The notes under the pieces are model-generated. The model was not told where the DNA came from, did no database searches, and was given only the letters and a program-made list of their open reading frames with translations. The translations under genes and the position numbers were made by a program. Positions 1 through 5,879 of a stretch of 9,415 nt of DNA are shown here, one piece after another. Source of the DNA: JAENVT01 sp031412355 (GTDB lineage: Bacteria > Actinomycetota > Acidimicrobiia > Acidimicrobiales > Ilumatobacteraceae). The stretch's first letter is position 1; the number at the start of each line of letters is the position of its first letter. The stretch is from assembly GCA_031412355.1 (NCBI GenBank), contig JANOCR010000023.1, forward strand, positions 1 to 9,415. Reading direction: 5' to 3'.

Positions 1-26
1 TGCGCGGCTCACTACGGTTGGAACTC

Positions 27-545
27 GTGCCCATCTATGCGCTCGGCGATCAGGTGCCGACCATCCATCCCGACGCCTACATCCATCCCGACGCTGTGGT
101 CATCGGCTCGGTGACGATCGGAGCCAACAGTTCGGTGTGGCCCGGCGCGGTGCTGCGCGGCGACGACGGCGAGATCATCATCGGGCAGCGCACAAGCGTG
201 CAGGATGGCTGTGTGGTGCACACCACCGAAGAGCACCCGACGACGGTTGGCGACGATTGTGTCATCGGCCATCTCGCTCATCTCGAGGCGTGCACGGTCG
301 AGCCGTGGTGTCTGATCGGTGTCGGCTCGGTGGTCCTGCACCGCGTTGTCGTCAACAGCTACGCGATCGTTGCCGCCAACGCGGTCGTGTTGAACGACAC
401 CATCGTGCCCTCCGGGGCGTTGGCGGTGGGCACTCCTGCAACCATCAAGGAGGGCCGCGCCCGTCGCGAAGACATCGAACGCGGTGTTGCCACCTATGTC
501 GAGCGCGCCGAGCGTTTTCGAGCGATGTTGCGTCGCATCGACTGA
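27..545 (+). CDS. gamma-carbonic-anhydrase-family hexapeptide-repeat protein
   Basis: This is a left-handed beta-helix protein of the gamma carbonic anhydrase / YrdA / PaaY group, cytosolic and probably metal-binding. Hexapeptide repeats run through most of it (VVIGSVTIG, SVWPGAVLRGD, TSVQDG, CVIGHLAHLE, LIGVGSVVLH, GALAVGTPA) and a helical tail ends in LRRID, as in the family. Counting from the GTG at 27, His65 (VVHT) and His82 (GHLAH) match two family metal ligands. The third ligand position holds Glu87, with His85 nearby, so hydratase activity is uncertain. I chose GTG 27 because the protein then begins VPIYALGD, which I recall as the usual family N-terminus. TTG 18 is also in frame, and the frame is open to the left edge, so the true start could lie upstream. 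Its TGA shares its last base with the ATG of the next gene, implying translational coupling. Family certain, enzymatic role not. Confidence 0.9.
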   Translation: MPIYALGDQVPTIHPDAYIHPDAVVIGSVTIGANSSVWPGAVLRGDDGEIIIGQRTSVQDGCVVHTTEEHPTTVGDDCVIGHLAHLEACTVEPWCLIGVGSVVLHRVVVNSYAIVAANAVVLNDTIVPSGALAVGTPATIKEGRARREDIERGVATYVERAERFRAMLRRID

Positions 546-1357
546 TGTTGGCACTCGTGGTCTCGGCGCGCGGCGCCGATGTCGAAGTTGCTGCAGACGC
601 GCTGTGGTCGCTGGGTGTGGTGGCGATCGAAGAACGTGTCGTCGCAGATCACGTCGAGTTGTGGACGTCGCTCGGCGACGATGTCGACGTCGTGACTGAA
701 GCAGCGGCGGATCGGTTGTCGAGATGGGAGTGGCGATTCGTCGAGGTCGACGAGAACGTCGCGGAAACGTGGCGCCAACACGCCGAGCCCGTGTGGGTCG
801 ACACCGATCTGGTGATCTGCCCGGCCTGGGTGCCATTCACGGCGCAGCCCGGCGTGACGGTCCTACGCATCGAGCCGGGCTCGACGTTCGGTCTTGGTGA
901 TCACCCGACGACGATGCTGTCGATCCGCGCGCTTCGTGCTGCACTGCGAGCCGGGGCAACCGTGCTCGATGTCGGATGCGGGTCCGGTGTGTTGGCCGTC
1001 GGCGCGTGTGTGCTTGGAGCCTCGCGGGCGACTGCCATCGACATTGCACCTGCGGCGGTTCCGACAACGCGGGCTAATGCCGCGGCGAACGGAGTGGCCG
1101 ATCGGGTGCAGGTGTCCACCACGCCGCTGGCAGAGGTGGACGGAGAGTTCGACATTGTCGTCGCCAACATCTTGGCTCCGACGTTGATCGAGTTGGCCGA
1201 CGACCTGCGCCGCCTGGTCGCGCCGTCAGGTGTGCTGATCATCGGTGGAGTGCTCGCGGATCGTCACGAGCATGTCGAAGCGGCGCTGCAACCATTGCGT
1301 CGAATCGAACGATCGACCGAAGCAGGCTGGGCGGCGATCACGTTGACGAACAGTTGA
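545..1357 (+). CDS. prmA: ribosomal protein L11 methyltransferase (PrmA-like)
   Basis: This is a SAM-dependent methyltransferase of the PrmA family, which methylates lysines and the N-terminus of ribosomal protein L11. The 270-residue product has a poorly conserved N-terminal part (about 1-90) and then the PrmA signature region: ICPAWVPF (91-98), FGLGDHPTT (115-123, usually FGTGxHPTT), the SAM-binding motif DVGCGSG (142-148), an acidic residue in AIDIAP (Asp166), and VVANIL (205-210), the counterpart of the NPPY-type motif. The length is slightly below the roughly 290-300 usual for proteobacterial PrmA, the N-terminal substrate-recognition domain being the shorter part. ATG 545 overlaps the stop of the upstream carbonic-anhydrase-like gene, fixing the start and suggesting one transcript. 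The open frame continues upstream of 545, but that part is the other gene read out of frame. L11 is the likeliest substrate, though another protein is possible. Confidence 0.88.
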   Translation: MLALVVSARGADVEVAADALWSLGVVAIEERVVADHVELWTSLGDDVDVVTEAAADRLSRWEWRFVEVDENVAETWRQHAEPVWVDTDLVICPAWVPFTAQPGVTVLRIEPGSTFGLGDHPTTMLSIRALRAALRAGATVLDVGCGSGVLAVGACVLGASRATAIDIAPAAVPTTRANAAANGVADRVQVSTTPLAEVDGEFDIVVANILAPTLIELADDLRRLVAPSGVLIIGGVLADRHEHVEAALQPLRRIERSTEAGWAAITLTNS

Positions 1358-1363
1358 CGACGG

Positions 1364-2410
1364 CTACGCACGCAGCAGCGGCGAGATGTCGAGCGAGTCG
1401 AGCGCCGGCAGGTAGGTGCGCACGGAATCACGACGGAACTGCGTGCACAGGTCCTGCCGAAAGAATCGGGCACCTTCGCGCACGACGTAGTTGAGAATGA
1501 AGAAGCGGTAGACCTCTGGCAGGAAGACGATCTCTTCGGTGCTCATCGGAAAGACGCTGCGGTATGCCTCGAGGAAGGCAAGGAACGAGGGCTCGACCAA
1601 GGTGTGCGGGCCGTAGGTGAAGCGCGTGCGGTCGCCGGTGCTGCTTGAGACGCGCGATAGGAAGTAGAAGTCAAGGAGTCGAGGCTCGATGCGAAACCAG
1701 TCGTAATCCCATCGGCTGTAAAGGCGGAATCGCCCGTCGGGCGCGGTGTCGACCGAGAAGTTTCCAAGGTTCCAGTCGATCAGGATGGGGATCTTCGGCC
1801 ATTCGTCGTAGCCCACCTCGACCAGTCGCTCGAGGAAGCGGTGCGTGTGCCTCCACAACACCCCGATTGCCTCCGGGGGTAGATCGAAGTTGCGGGGAGC
1901 GAATGGACTTTCGAGCAGATCGAGCAGATGGATCGCATCGCTCTTGATCGTCTTCGAGGCGCTGGGAAGGAGCGGGGAGATATCGCTGCACGCCAGGTGG
2001 AACTCGGCCATCTCGGTGGCCAGATTGGCTATCTGCCCGGCGTTGAGCACTCGCGGCAACGCATCGCGGCGTGGCACGTCGTCGTAGAACACCGCCCACA
2101 TGTGCTGGTCGTACCAGGTGAAGATTCGCCCGTCGCGGCTCCAGATATCAGCAAGCATTCCGGCGAACCTGGTGGAGTGGAGCAGCCTGGAGCATCGGTT
2201 GAGCTGTTCGTGATCCTCGACGAACAAGAAGTACGAACCGTACGACGACACTTTGCTGACGACGGTCGAGCCGTCATCGAGGTGCAACCGATATACGCGG
2301 TTCGTCGAGACATTGGCGCTGACCTCGTCGGAACCACGAATGGAGCGACGGTCGCCATAGGCCGTCCAGGCGGCGTCGACAGCCTGGCGGTGTGAGGTCG
2401 CGCCGCTCAT
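1364..2410 (-). CDS. phosphotransferase-fold protein (APH/choline-kinase-like), atypical catalytic loop
   Basis: The 348-residue product has the order of motifs of aminoglycoside-phosphotransferase-like kinases. VSTNRVYRLHLDDG (34-47) resembles a nucleotide loop; VVSKVS carries the probable ATP-binding Lys53, with Glu69 as its likely partner. IDWNLGNF (211-218) aligns with the HGDxxxxN catalytic loop, giving Asp212 and Asn217, and RWDYDWFRIEP (233-243) aligns with the second metal-binding acid. The loop's usual histidine is absent: the residue two before Asp212 is Leu210. The substrate cannot be told; drug, sugar or small-metabolite phosphorylation are all possible, as is a non-enzymatic role. 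It lies 22 bases after whiB, but its ATG is preceded by TACGAT and exactly six bases with no ribosome binding site, so it probably also has its own leaderless promoter. It converges with prmA, leaving six bases between the stops. Confidence 0.8.
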   Translation of the reverse strand: MSGATSHRQAVDAAWTAYGDRRSIRGSDEVSANVSTNRVYRLHLDDGSTVVSKVSSYGSYFLFVEDHEQLNRCSRLLHSTRFAGMLADIWSRDGRIFTWYDQHMWAVFYDDVPRRDALPRVLNAGQIANLATEMAEFHLACSDISPLLPSASKTIKSDAIHLLDLLESPFAPRNFDLPPEAIGVLWRHTHRFLERLVEVGYDEWPKIPILIDWNLGNFSVDTAPDGRFRLYSRWDYDWFRIEPRLLDFYFLSRVSSSTGDRTRFTYGPHTLVEPSFLAFLEAYRSVFPMSTEEIVFLPEVYRFFILNYVVREGARFFRQDLCTQFRRDSVRTYLPALDSLDISPLLRA

Positions 2411-2416
2411 GCGGCG

Positions 2417-2422
2417 ATCGTA
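2417..2422 (-). promoter_or_regulatory. candidate leaderless -10 for the kinase gene
   Basis: Read on the minus strand, TACGAT (TANNNT consensus) lies exactly six bases before the ATG at 2410, so transcription would start at or next to the start codon. There is no Shine-Dalgarno sequence. No convincing -35 is visible, which is usual for this class. Confidence 0.5.
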
Positions 2423-2432
2423 GGCGTTGGGC

Positions 2433-2738
2433 TCAGCCGACGTTGCGGGCGCGCACGCCGATGGGAGCGATCAGGCGATAGCCGGCCGAATGCCGTTCGT
2501 CTTCGCTCTCGCCGCCCCAGAACCCGTACTCGTGGTTCGTCCTGGCGTATTCCTGGCACGCACCGTGCACGATGCAGCTGGAGCACACCGATTTGGCCGC
2601 TGCCTCGCGCCGATCCCTGGCCTGTGGCCGTTCGGCGGGTGGTGGGAAGAACAGGTGCGTTAGCCCCTTGCAGGCTGCCTGGTTCATCCAGCGATCGTCT
2701 GTGAGCACTCGATGGAAGAAGATCTCCACCGCGGCCAT
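2433..2738 (-). CDS. WhiB-family iron-sulfur transcriptional regulator
   Basis: WhiB-like proteins are small actinobacterial regulators with an oxygen- or NO-sensitive [4Fe-4S] cluster; several act by binding the principal sigma factor. This 101-residue product has the four cluster cysteines (Cys23 in AACKG, then Cys52, Cys55 and Cys61 as CxxCxxxxxC). The beta-turn GFWGG (72-76) followed by ESEDER replaces the more usual GVWGG or GIWGG. The stretch between the first and second cysteines contains FFPPP and is slightly longer than in short paralogues. The C-terminal tail after GFWGG has only scattered arginines, without the strongly basic DNA-binding end of some family members. ATG 2738 is supported by GAGGGGG about six bases upstream. 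It has a long leader and its own promoter. I cannot say which WhiB subclass this is. Confidence 0.95.
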   Translation of the reverse strand: MAAVEIFFHRVLTDDRWMNQAACKGLTHLFFPPPAERPQARDRREAAAKSVCSSCIVHGACQEYARTNHEYGFWGGESEDERHSAGYRLIAPIGVRARNVG

Positions 2739-2784
2739 GTGAACCCCCTCGTGCGACTGTCTGCGTCCTGCAAGTTCGCTGCAC

Positions 2785-2798
2785 CGCCCCCCGGGGCG
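2785..2798 (-). promoter_or_regulatory. GC-rich hairpin in the predicted whiB leader
   Basis: CGCCC and GGGCG flank a four-base centre inside the predicted untranslated leader of whiB. The stem is short but all G-C pairs. It could affect leader structure; it could also be chance in this base composition. Confidence 0.25.
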
Positions 2799-2812
2799 CC
2801 CAATCGGTCAGC

Positions 2813-2847
2813 ACCGCCAGACTAAGTCGGCGGTGACGACGAGTCAA
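2813..2847 (-). promoter_or_regulatory. whiB promoter with inverted repeat over the -10
   Basis: On the minus strand TTGACT (2847-2842) and TAGTCT (2824-2819) are separated by 17 bases, a good housekeeping-sigma promoter pointing at whiB. Transcription would start near 2812, giving a leader of about 75 bases. The -10 and part of the spacer are covered by an inverted repeat at 2813-2834: arms ACCGCC and GGCGGT, continued by GAC and GTC around a TAA centre, with one unpaired base. Its position suggests an operator. It also lies 32 bases past the aldolase stop and could be that gene's hairpin, although no T-run follows it. Confidence 0.55.
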
Positions 2848-2865
2848 TTGTAGATTGCAAGGAAT

Positions 2866-3954
2866 TCACCCGAGCAGGTGACGCACGCCGGCTGCGAACT
2901 GTTCGACATCGTCGACGGTCGTATCCCATGCCGTCATCCAGCGGACTTGGGCGTTGCTGACATCCCAATCCCAGAAGAACGACCAGTCCTGCAGGGGTTT
3001 GATGGTCTCGCGGGGCAGCGTCGGAAAGACGCTGTTCACGGCCGGGGGACCGGCATGGGAGACCGCGGCGATATCGGATGTGCGCTGGTACAGCAGTGTG
3101 CCCATTGCGTTGGAGTGCTCGGCCAAGCGGATCCACAGGTCGCCGTCGAGCAGGGCGGTGAACTGCGCTGCCACGAAGCGCATCTTCGACGGCAACTGGT
3201 TGACCTGCTTGCGCACGTACATGGCCCGCTTGGCGAGAGCCGGGTTGAGGTACACGACCGCTTCGCCGCCCGCAAGCCCGGCCTTCGTCCCGCCGAAGCT
3301 CAGCACGTCGACGCCGGCGTCGACCGTGAACGAGCGGGTGGTGGCGACGGTGCCACCAAGCGCTGCGGTGGCGTTGGCCAGCCGCGCGCCGTCCATGTGC
3401 ACGACCATGCCGAGGCGATGCGCGGCGTCGCACAGCGCGGCGACCTCGTCGGCCGTGTACACGGTGCCGAGCTCGGTGCTCTGCGTGATCGAGACCACGC
3501 CGGGTTGCGCGTGGTGCATGTCGCCTTGGAATCTCGCCAGGCCGGCGATCTGATCGGGGTGCAGCTTGGCGTCGGGAGTGGGCAGGGGCACCAGCTTGGC
3601 GCCAAGGGCGCGCTCGGGCGCTCCTGTCTCGTCGACTGCAATGTGCGCCCACTCGGTGCACAGCACGAAGTCGGCGGGCTGCACCATCGTCGCTAGCGCC
3701 ATGACATTTGCGCCCGTGCCGTTCCACACCAGGAAGGCTTGCGACTGCGGTCCGAACATCTCGCGGAAAGACGCTTCCACCGCGGCAGTCCACGGATCGG
3801 CGCCGTAGGCCAACGCATGACCCGAGTTGGCAGCCACGATTGCTTCGACGACTGCCGGGTGGGCGCCTGCCGAGTTGTCGCTCGAGAACGTCCGCTGCGG
3901 TGCGGGAGGCATGGTGGCGATGCGCTGTGCTAGGTCGGCGGTCACTGCAGACAT
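2866..3954 (-). CDS. threonine-aldolase-family PLP enzyme (beta-hydroxy amino acid aldolase)
   Basis: Members of this fold-type I family cleave L-threonine and other beta-hydroxy-alpha-amino acids to glycine plus an aldehyde. From ATG 3954 the product is 362 residues, the usual size. It starts with the family motif TFSSDNSAGAHP (22-33). VVHMDGARLAN (184-194) holds Asp188, which pairs with the PLP ring nitrogen, and SFGGTKAG (219-226) holds the PLP-binding Lys224. The early VWNGTGANV (76-84) is the phosphate-side loop. An in-frame ATG at 3999 would overlap the upstream oxygenase gene and add residues unrelated to the family, so I prefer 3954. It follows that oxygenase by 16 bases on the same strand, which implies an operon and suggests the real substrate may be a hydroxylated amino acid made by its partner rather than threonine. 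I read the family directly from the sequence; the partner-derived substrate is inference. Confidence 0.9.
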   Translation of the reverse strand: MSAVTADLAQRIATMPPAPQRTFSSDNSAGAHPAVVEAIVAANSGHALAYGADPWTAAVEASFREMFGPQSQAFLVWNGTGANVMALATMVQPADFVLCTEWAHIAVDETGAPERALGAKLVPLPTPDAKLHPDQIAGLARFQGDMHHAQPGVVSITQSTELGTVYTADEVAALCDAAHRLGMVVHMDGARLANATAALGGTVATTRSFTVDAGVDVLSFGGTKAGLAGGEAVVYLNPALAKRAMYVRKQVNQLPSKMRFVAAQFTALLDGDLWIRLAEHSNAMGTLLYQRTSDIAAVSHAGPPAVNSVFPTLPRETIKPLQDWSFFWDWDVSNAQVRWMTAWDTTVDDVEQFAAGVRHLLG

Positions 3955-3970
3955 TCTGGTCTGCCGGGCC

Positions 3971-4927
3971 TCAGGCGCCGAACTGCGCGGTGATGACACG
4001 GCCGCGGCGTTCGGCTGCGCTGGGTGTCAGGTCGCTAACCACGAAGGTCCGCTGCAGCCATCGATCAAAGCCGTCGAACCGAGGTGTGAAAGGGCTGCGT
4101 CCATGGACGGCGACAGTGTTGTCGACGATCAGCAGATCACCGCTGTCGAGCGCAATCGACGTGTGGCAGGCCGCAGTCGCGTCGCCTAAGGACCGCAACG
4201 CGTCCTCGGCCTGCTCGTCGATGCCGGTCATCAGGTCTGCGTCAAAGACCATCGATGGACGGTGCCGTGCTCCGCTGAGCACGGCCATCGGTGTGCTGAG
4301 AACGTTGGTGCGGCCGTTCAGGTAGCTCTCGTCGACGGCGGTCCGGAAGCGAGGTTGGAACAGCACCTCGACCTGATCGGCGGCCAGCTGAGGCAAGACC
4401 TCGAAGATCGACGACAGCGTGGTCAGGGCCGCCCGGTCCCCGCGGAGGCAGAGCAGCAACAGGTATCGGGGTCGAAAGGGATGGAACGCTGCTTCGGTGT
4501 GGAACATCAACTGCACCTTCGACGACGTCGAAACCTGACGGTCGACGGCTGACTCTGTGGGCACGATGTTCTGTACCAGATCGCCGCCGTGCTCCGGCTC
4601 GTACCCCACTGGCTGGCCAAGTCGACGGGCGATGGTCAGCAGTGTGAACTCGCTGACCGAGTCCTTCTCGGCCGGCGTGGTTGGCGTGGGGGGAGTGCGC
4701 GGCAAATCGCCGACCGGCAGCCCGCGCAGCAGCATGGCACCCGACTGGTGGGCTTCGTCGGTGAAATCGACCAGTGCATCGTGAATGGTCGGCGGTAGCG
4801 ACCTGGCGGCGTGACCGGCGGCGCGAACGAACCGCTCGACTCCCACGGCGTACGGCGGGACCAGCGTGTTCGGCCAGCGCGGTGAATCGACCGCGACCGG
4901 TTGCGCGTGGTGTGTGAGGGTGCTCAT
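3971..4927 (-). CDS. clavaminate-synthase-like Fe(II)/2-oxoglutarate amino-acid oxygenase (AsnO/VioC type)
   Basis: The 318-residue product resembles the non-heme iron oxygenases that hydroxylate free amino acids, such as AsnO (asparagine C3) and VioC (arginine C3). Visible motifs are LVQNIVP (117-123), the iron motif FHTEAAFHP (142-150) with His143 and Glu145 (HxE, as in this subgroup, rather than HxD), the distal His275 in VAVHGRSPF, and DRWLQR (288-293), whose Arg289 and Arg293 lie 14 and 18 residues after that histidine, where the 2-oxoglutarate and substrate carboxylates bind. FDADLM (228-233) lies where related enzymes carry side-chain recognition acids. The open frame extends upstream to 5131, but that part overlaps the divergent regulator and lacks family character, so I start at ATG 4927. 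It heads an operon with the aldolase and is divergent from an RpiR-family regulator. The substrate and hydroxylated position are not determined by the sequence. Confidence 0.85.
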   Translation of the reverse strand: MSTLTHHAQPVAVDSPRWPNTLVPPYAVGVERFVRAAGHAARSLPPTIHDALVDFTDEAHQSGAMLLRGLPVGDLPRTPPTPTTPAEKDSVSEFTLLTIARRLGQPVGYEPEHGGDLVQNIVPTESAVDRQVSTSSKVQLMFHTEAAFHPFRPRYLLLLCLRGDRAALTTLSSIFEVLPQLAADQVEVLFQPRFRTAVDESYLNGRTNVLSTPMAVLSGARHRPSMVFDADLMTGIDEQAEDALRSLGDATAACHTSIALDSGDLLIVDNTVAVHGRSPFTPRFDGFDRWLQRTFVVSDLTPSAAERRGRVITAQFGA

Positions 4928-4966
4928 TGCCGTCCGTTCGTGTCCCGAGGACCTATGGAGTAAATA

Positions 4967-4990
4967 TTCCCGACTACAATGTATCGGGAA
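4967..4990. promoter_or_regulatory. divergent operator-promoter between oxygenase and RpiR regulator
   Basis: TTCCCGA (4967-4973) and TCGGGAA (4984-4990) form a perfect 7+7 inverted repeat with a ten-base spacer. The spacer contains TACAATGTA, which supplies a -10 candidate in each direction: TACAAT at 4975-4980 for the regulator and TACATT at 4983-4978 for the oxygenase. A dimeric regulator bound here would cover both promoters. It lies 40 bases before the oxygenase ATG and 41 before the regulator GTG. No good -35 is seen on either side. Confidence 0.6.
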
Positions 4991-5017
4991 CAAACGAGTC
5001 AGCAATGTGACAGCAGC

Positions 5018-5023
5018 TATGCT
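5018..5023 (+). promoter_or_regulatory. alternative -10 for the RpiR gene
   Basis: TATGCT lies eight bases before the GTG at 5032, which has no Shine-Dalgarno sequence. This would give a leaderless or nearly leaderless transcript, an alternative to starting from the -10 inside the palindrome at 4967-4990. Confidence 0.3.
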
Positions 5024-5031
5024 CCGCTGCC

Positions 5032-5874
5032 GTGGAAGTGGCGGATCGCATCGGCAAGACCAGTGAAAGTTTGACAAAGGCCGAGCGACGCGTGGCTGAG
5101 GTCGTGCTGTCGAACCCGCAACTGGTCGCATTCGGAACCGTGGCCGATCTTGCCGAAGGTTCCAGCTCCGGTGCGGCGACCGTGGTTCGCCTGGCGACCA
5201 AGCTCGGGTTCGAGGGGTTCAGCGCCCTGCAGGCATCGGTGCAGCAGGACCTGGCGAATCAGCTTCGACCGGCCGCCGACAGGATCCGCGACCCGGCAGT
5301 GCACGACTCGCTGAACCGGCACCTGCAACTCGAACTCGGCAACGTGCAGACCACGCTGGGCGAGATCGACCAGATCGCGCTCGCCGACGTGGTCGAGCAT
5401 CTCGCCGATCCGGCGCGGCGTGTGTATGTGTTGTCTGGAGACGCATCGAAAGGCGTCGCCTCGCAATTCGTAGGTGATCTCGACGCGTTGCGGCCCAACG
5501 TCACACTGGTCGACGGCAACGATGTCGCGGTGCGGAGAATGGTCGCGTTGATGGAGGAGACCGATGTGCTCGTCACGCTCGATCTCCGACGCTACGACCG
5601 TTGGTTGGTCGAGGCGGCCCGAACGGCGGCCAAAGCCGGCGTGTGGACAGTGTCTATTGCCGACAGCGTGCTGTCGCCGGTGGCAGCGTGTTCGCAGCGC
5701 ACACTGGTGATCACCGCCGCCGGCGCCGGACCGTTCGACAGCCATGTCGGCACGCTGGCCTTGATGAACGTCTTGGTCGCGGGTGCGGCCATTCGCCTTC
5801 GCGGCGTTGCTACCGAGCGTCTCGATCGCGCCGAAGCTGCGTGGCGATCAAGCAGCGCGCTGAACGAGCGGTAA
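5032..5874 (+). CDS. MurR/RpiR-family transcriptional regulator with SIS domain
   Basis: The 280-residue product has the two-domain RpiR layout. The N-terminal HTH_6 domain (about 1-77) carries LTKAERRVAEVVLSNP and a helix-turn-helix around VADLAEGSSSGAATVVRLATKLGFEGF split across residues 38-63. A SIS domain follows (about 128-255), starting RRVYVLSGDAS. Classical SIS regulators bind phosphosugars through a GxGxS and an SxSG loop; here the second loop reads LDLRRYDRW (183-191), like the FRRY-type subgroup whose ligands need not be sugars. GTG 5032 is the first sensible start; GTG 5038 is possible. It is divergent from the oxygenase-aldolase unit and is the obvious candidate regulator, through the palindrome between them. 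Its stop is three bases from the stop of the convergent oxidoreductase gene. The ligand is unknown. Confidence 0.9.
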   Translation: MEVADRIGKTSESLTKAERRVAEVVLSNPQLVAFGTVADLAEGSSSGAATVVRLATKLGFEGFSALQASVQQDLANQLRPAADRIRDPAVHDSLNRHLQLELGNVQTTLGEIDQIALADVVEHLADPARRVYVLSGDASKGVASQFVGDLDALRPNVTLVDGNDVAVRRMVALMEETDVLVTLDLRRYDRWLVEAARTAAKAGVWTVSIADSVLSPVAACSQRTLVITAAGAGPFDSHVGTLALMNVLVAGAAIRLRGVATERLDRAEAAWRSSSALNER

Positions 5875-5879
5875 CCGCT
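5867..5879. terminator. palindrome spanning two convergent stop codons, possible two-way terminator
   Basis: AGCGGT and ACCGCT flank a single A, a perfect palindrome that contains the TAA of the RpiR gene (5872-5874) and overlaps the TAG of the oxidoreductase (5880-5878). The RNA hairpin would have five strong pairs and a three-base loop. No T-run follows on either strand, so terminator function is only possible. Confidence 0.3.

Noticed and set aside
137..544. Upstream extension of the prmA frame
   Set aside because: This part overlaps the carbonic-anhydrase-like gene in another frame and reads as Arg/His/Cys-rich noise; the protein becomes PrmA-like only from ATG 545.
12..836. Long minus-strand open frame opposite the carbonic-anhydrase-like and prmA genes
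   Set aside because: Low-complexity, arginine-rich product with no family character; it is antisense to two well-supported genes.
1928..2395. Plus-strand open frame of 155 codons opposite the kinase gene
   Set aside because: It mirrors the minus-strand coding sequence; no recognisable motifs, and the minus-strand protein has clear kinase-fold landmarks.
2878..3696. Plus-strand open frame of 272 codons opposite the aldolase
   Set aside because: A long antisense frame is expected in GC-rich coding DNA; the product is not a recognisable protein.
2822..3793. Minus-strand open frame of 323 codons overlapping the aldolase in another frame
   Set aside because: Arg/Gly/Ala-rich without motifs; the aldolase frame contains the complete PLP-enzyme signature.
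4928..5131. 68-codon N-terminal extension of the oxygenase frame
   Set aside because: It crosses the divergent promoter region and overlaps the RpiR coding sequence, and it does not look like the family N-terminus.
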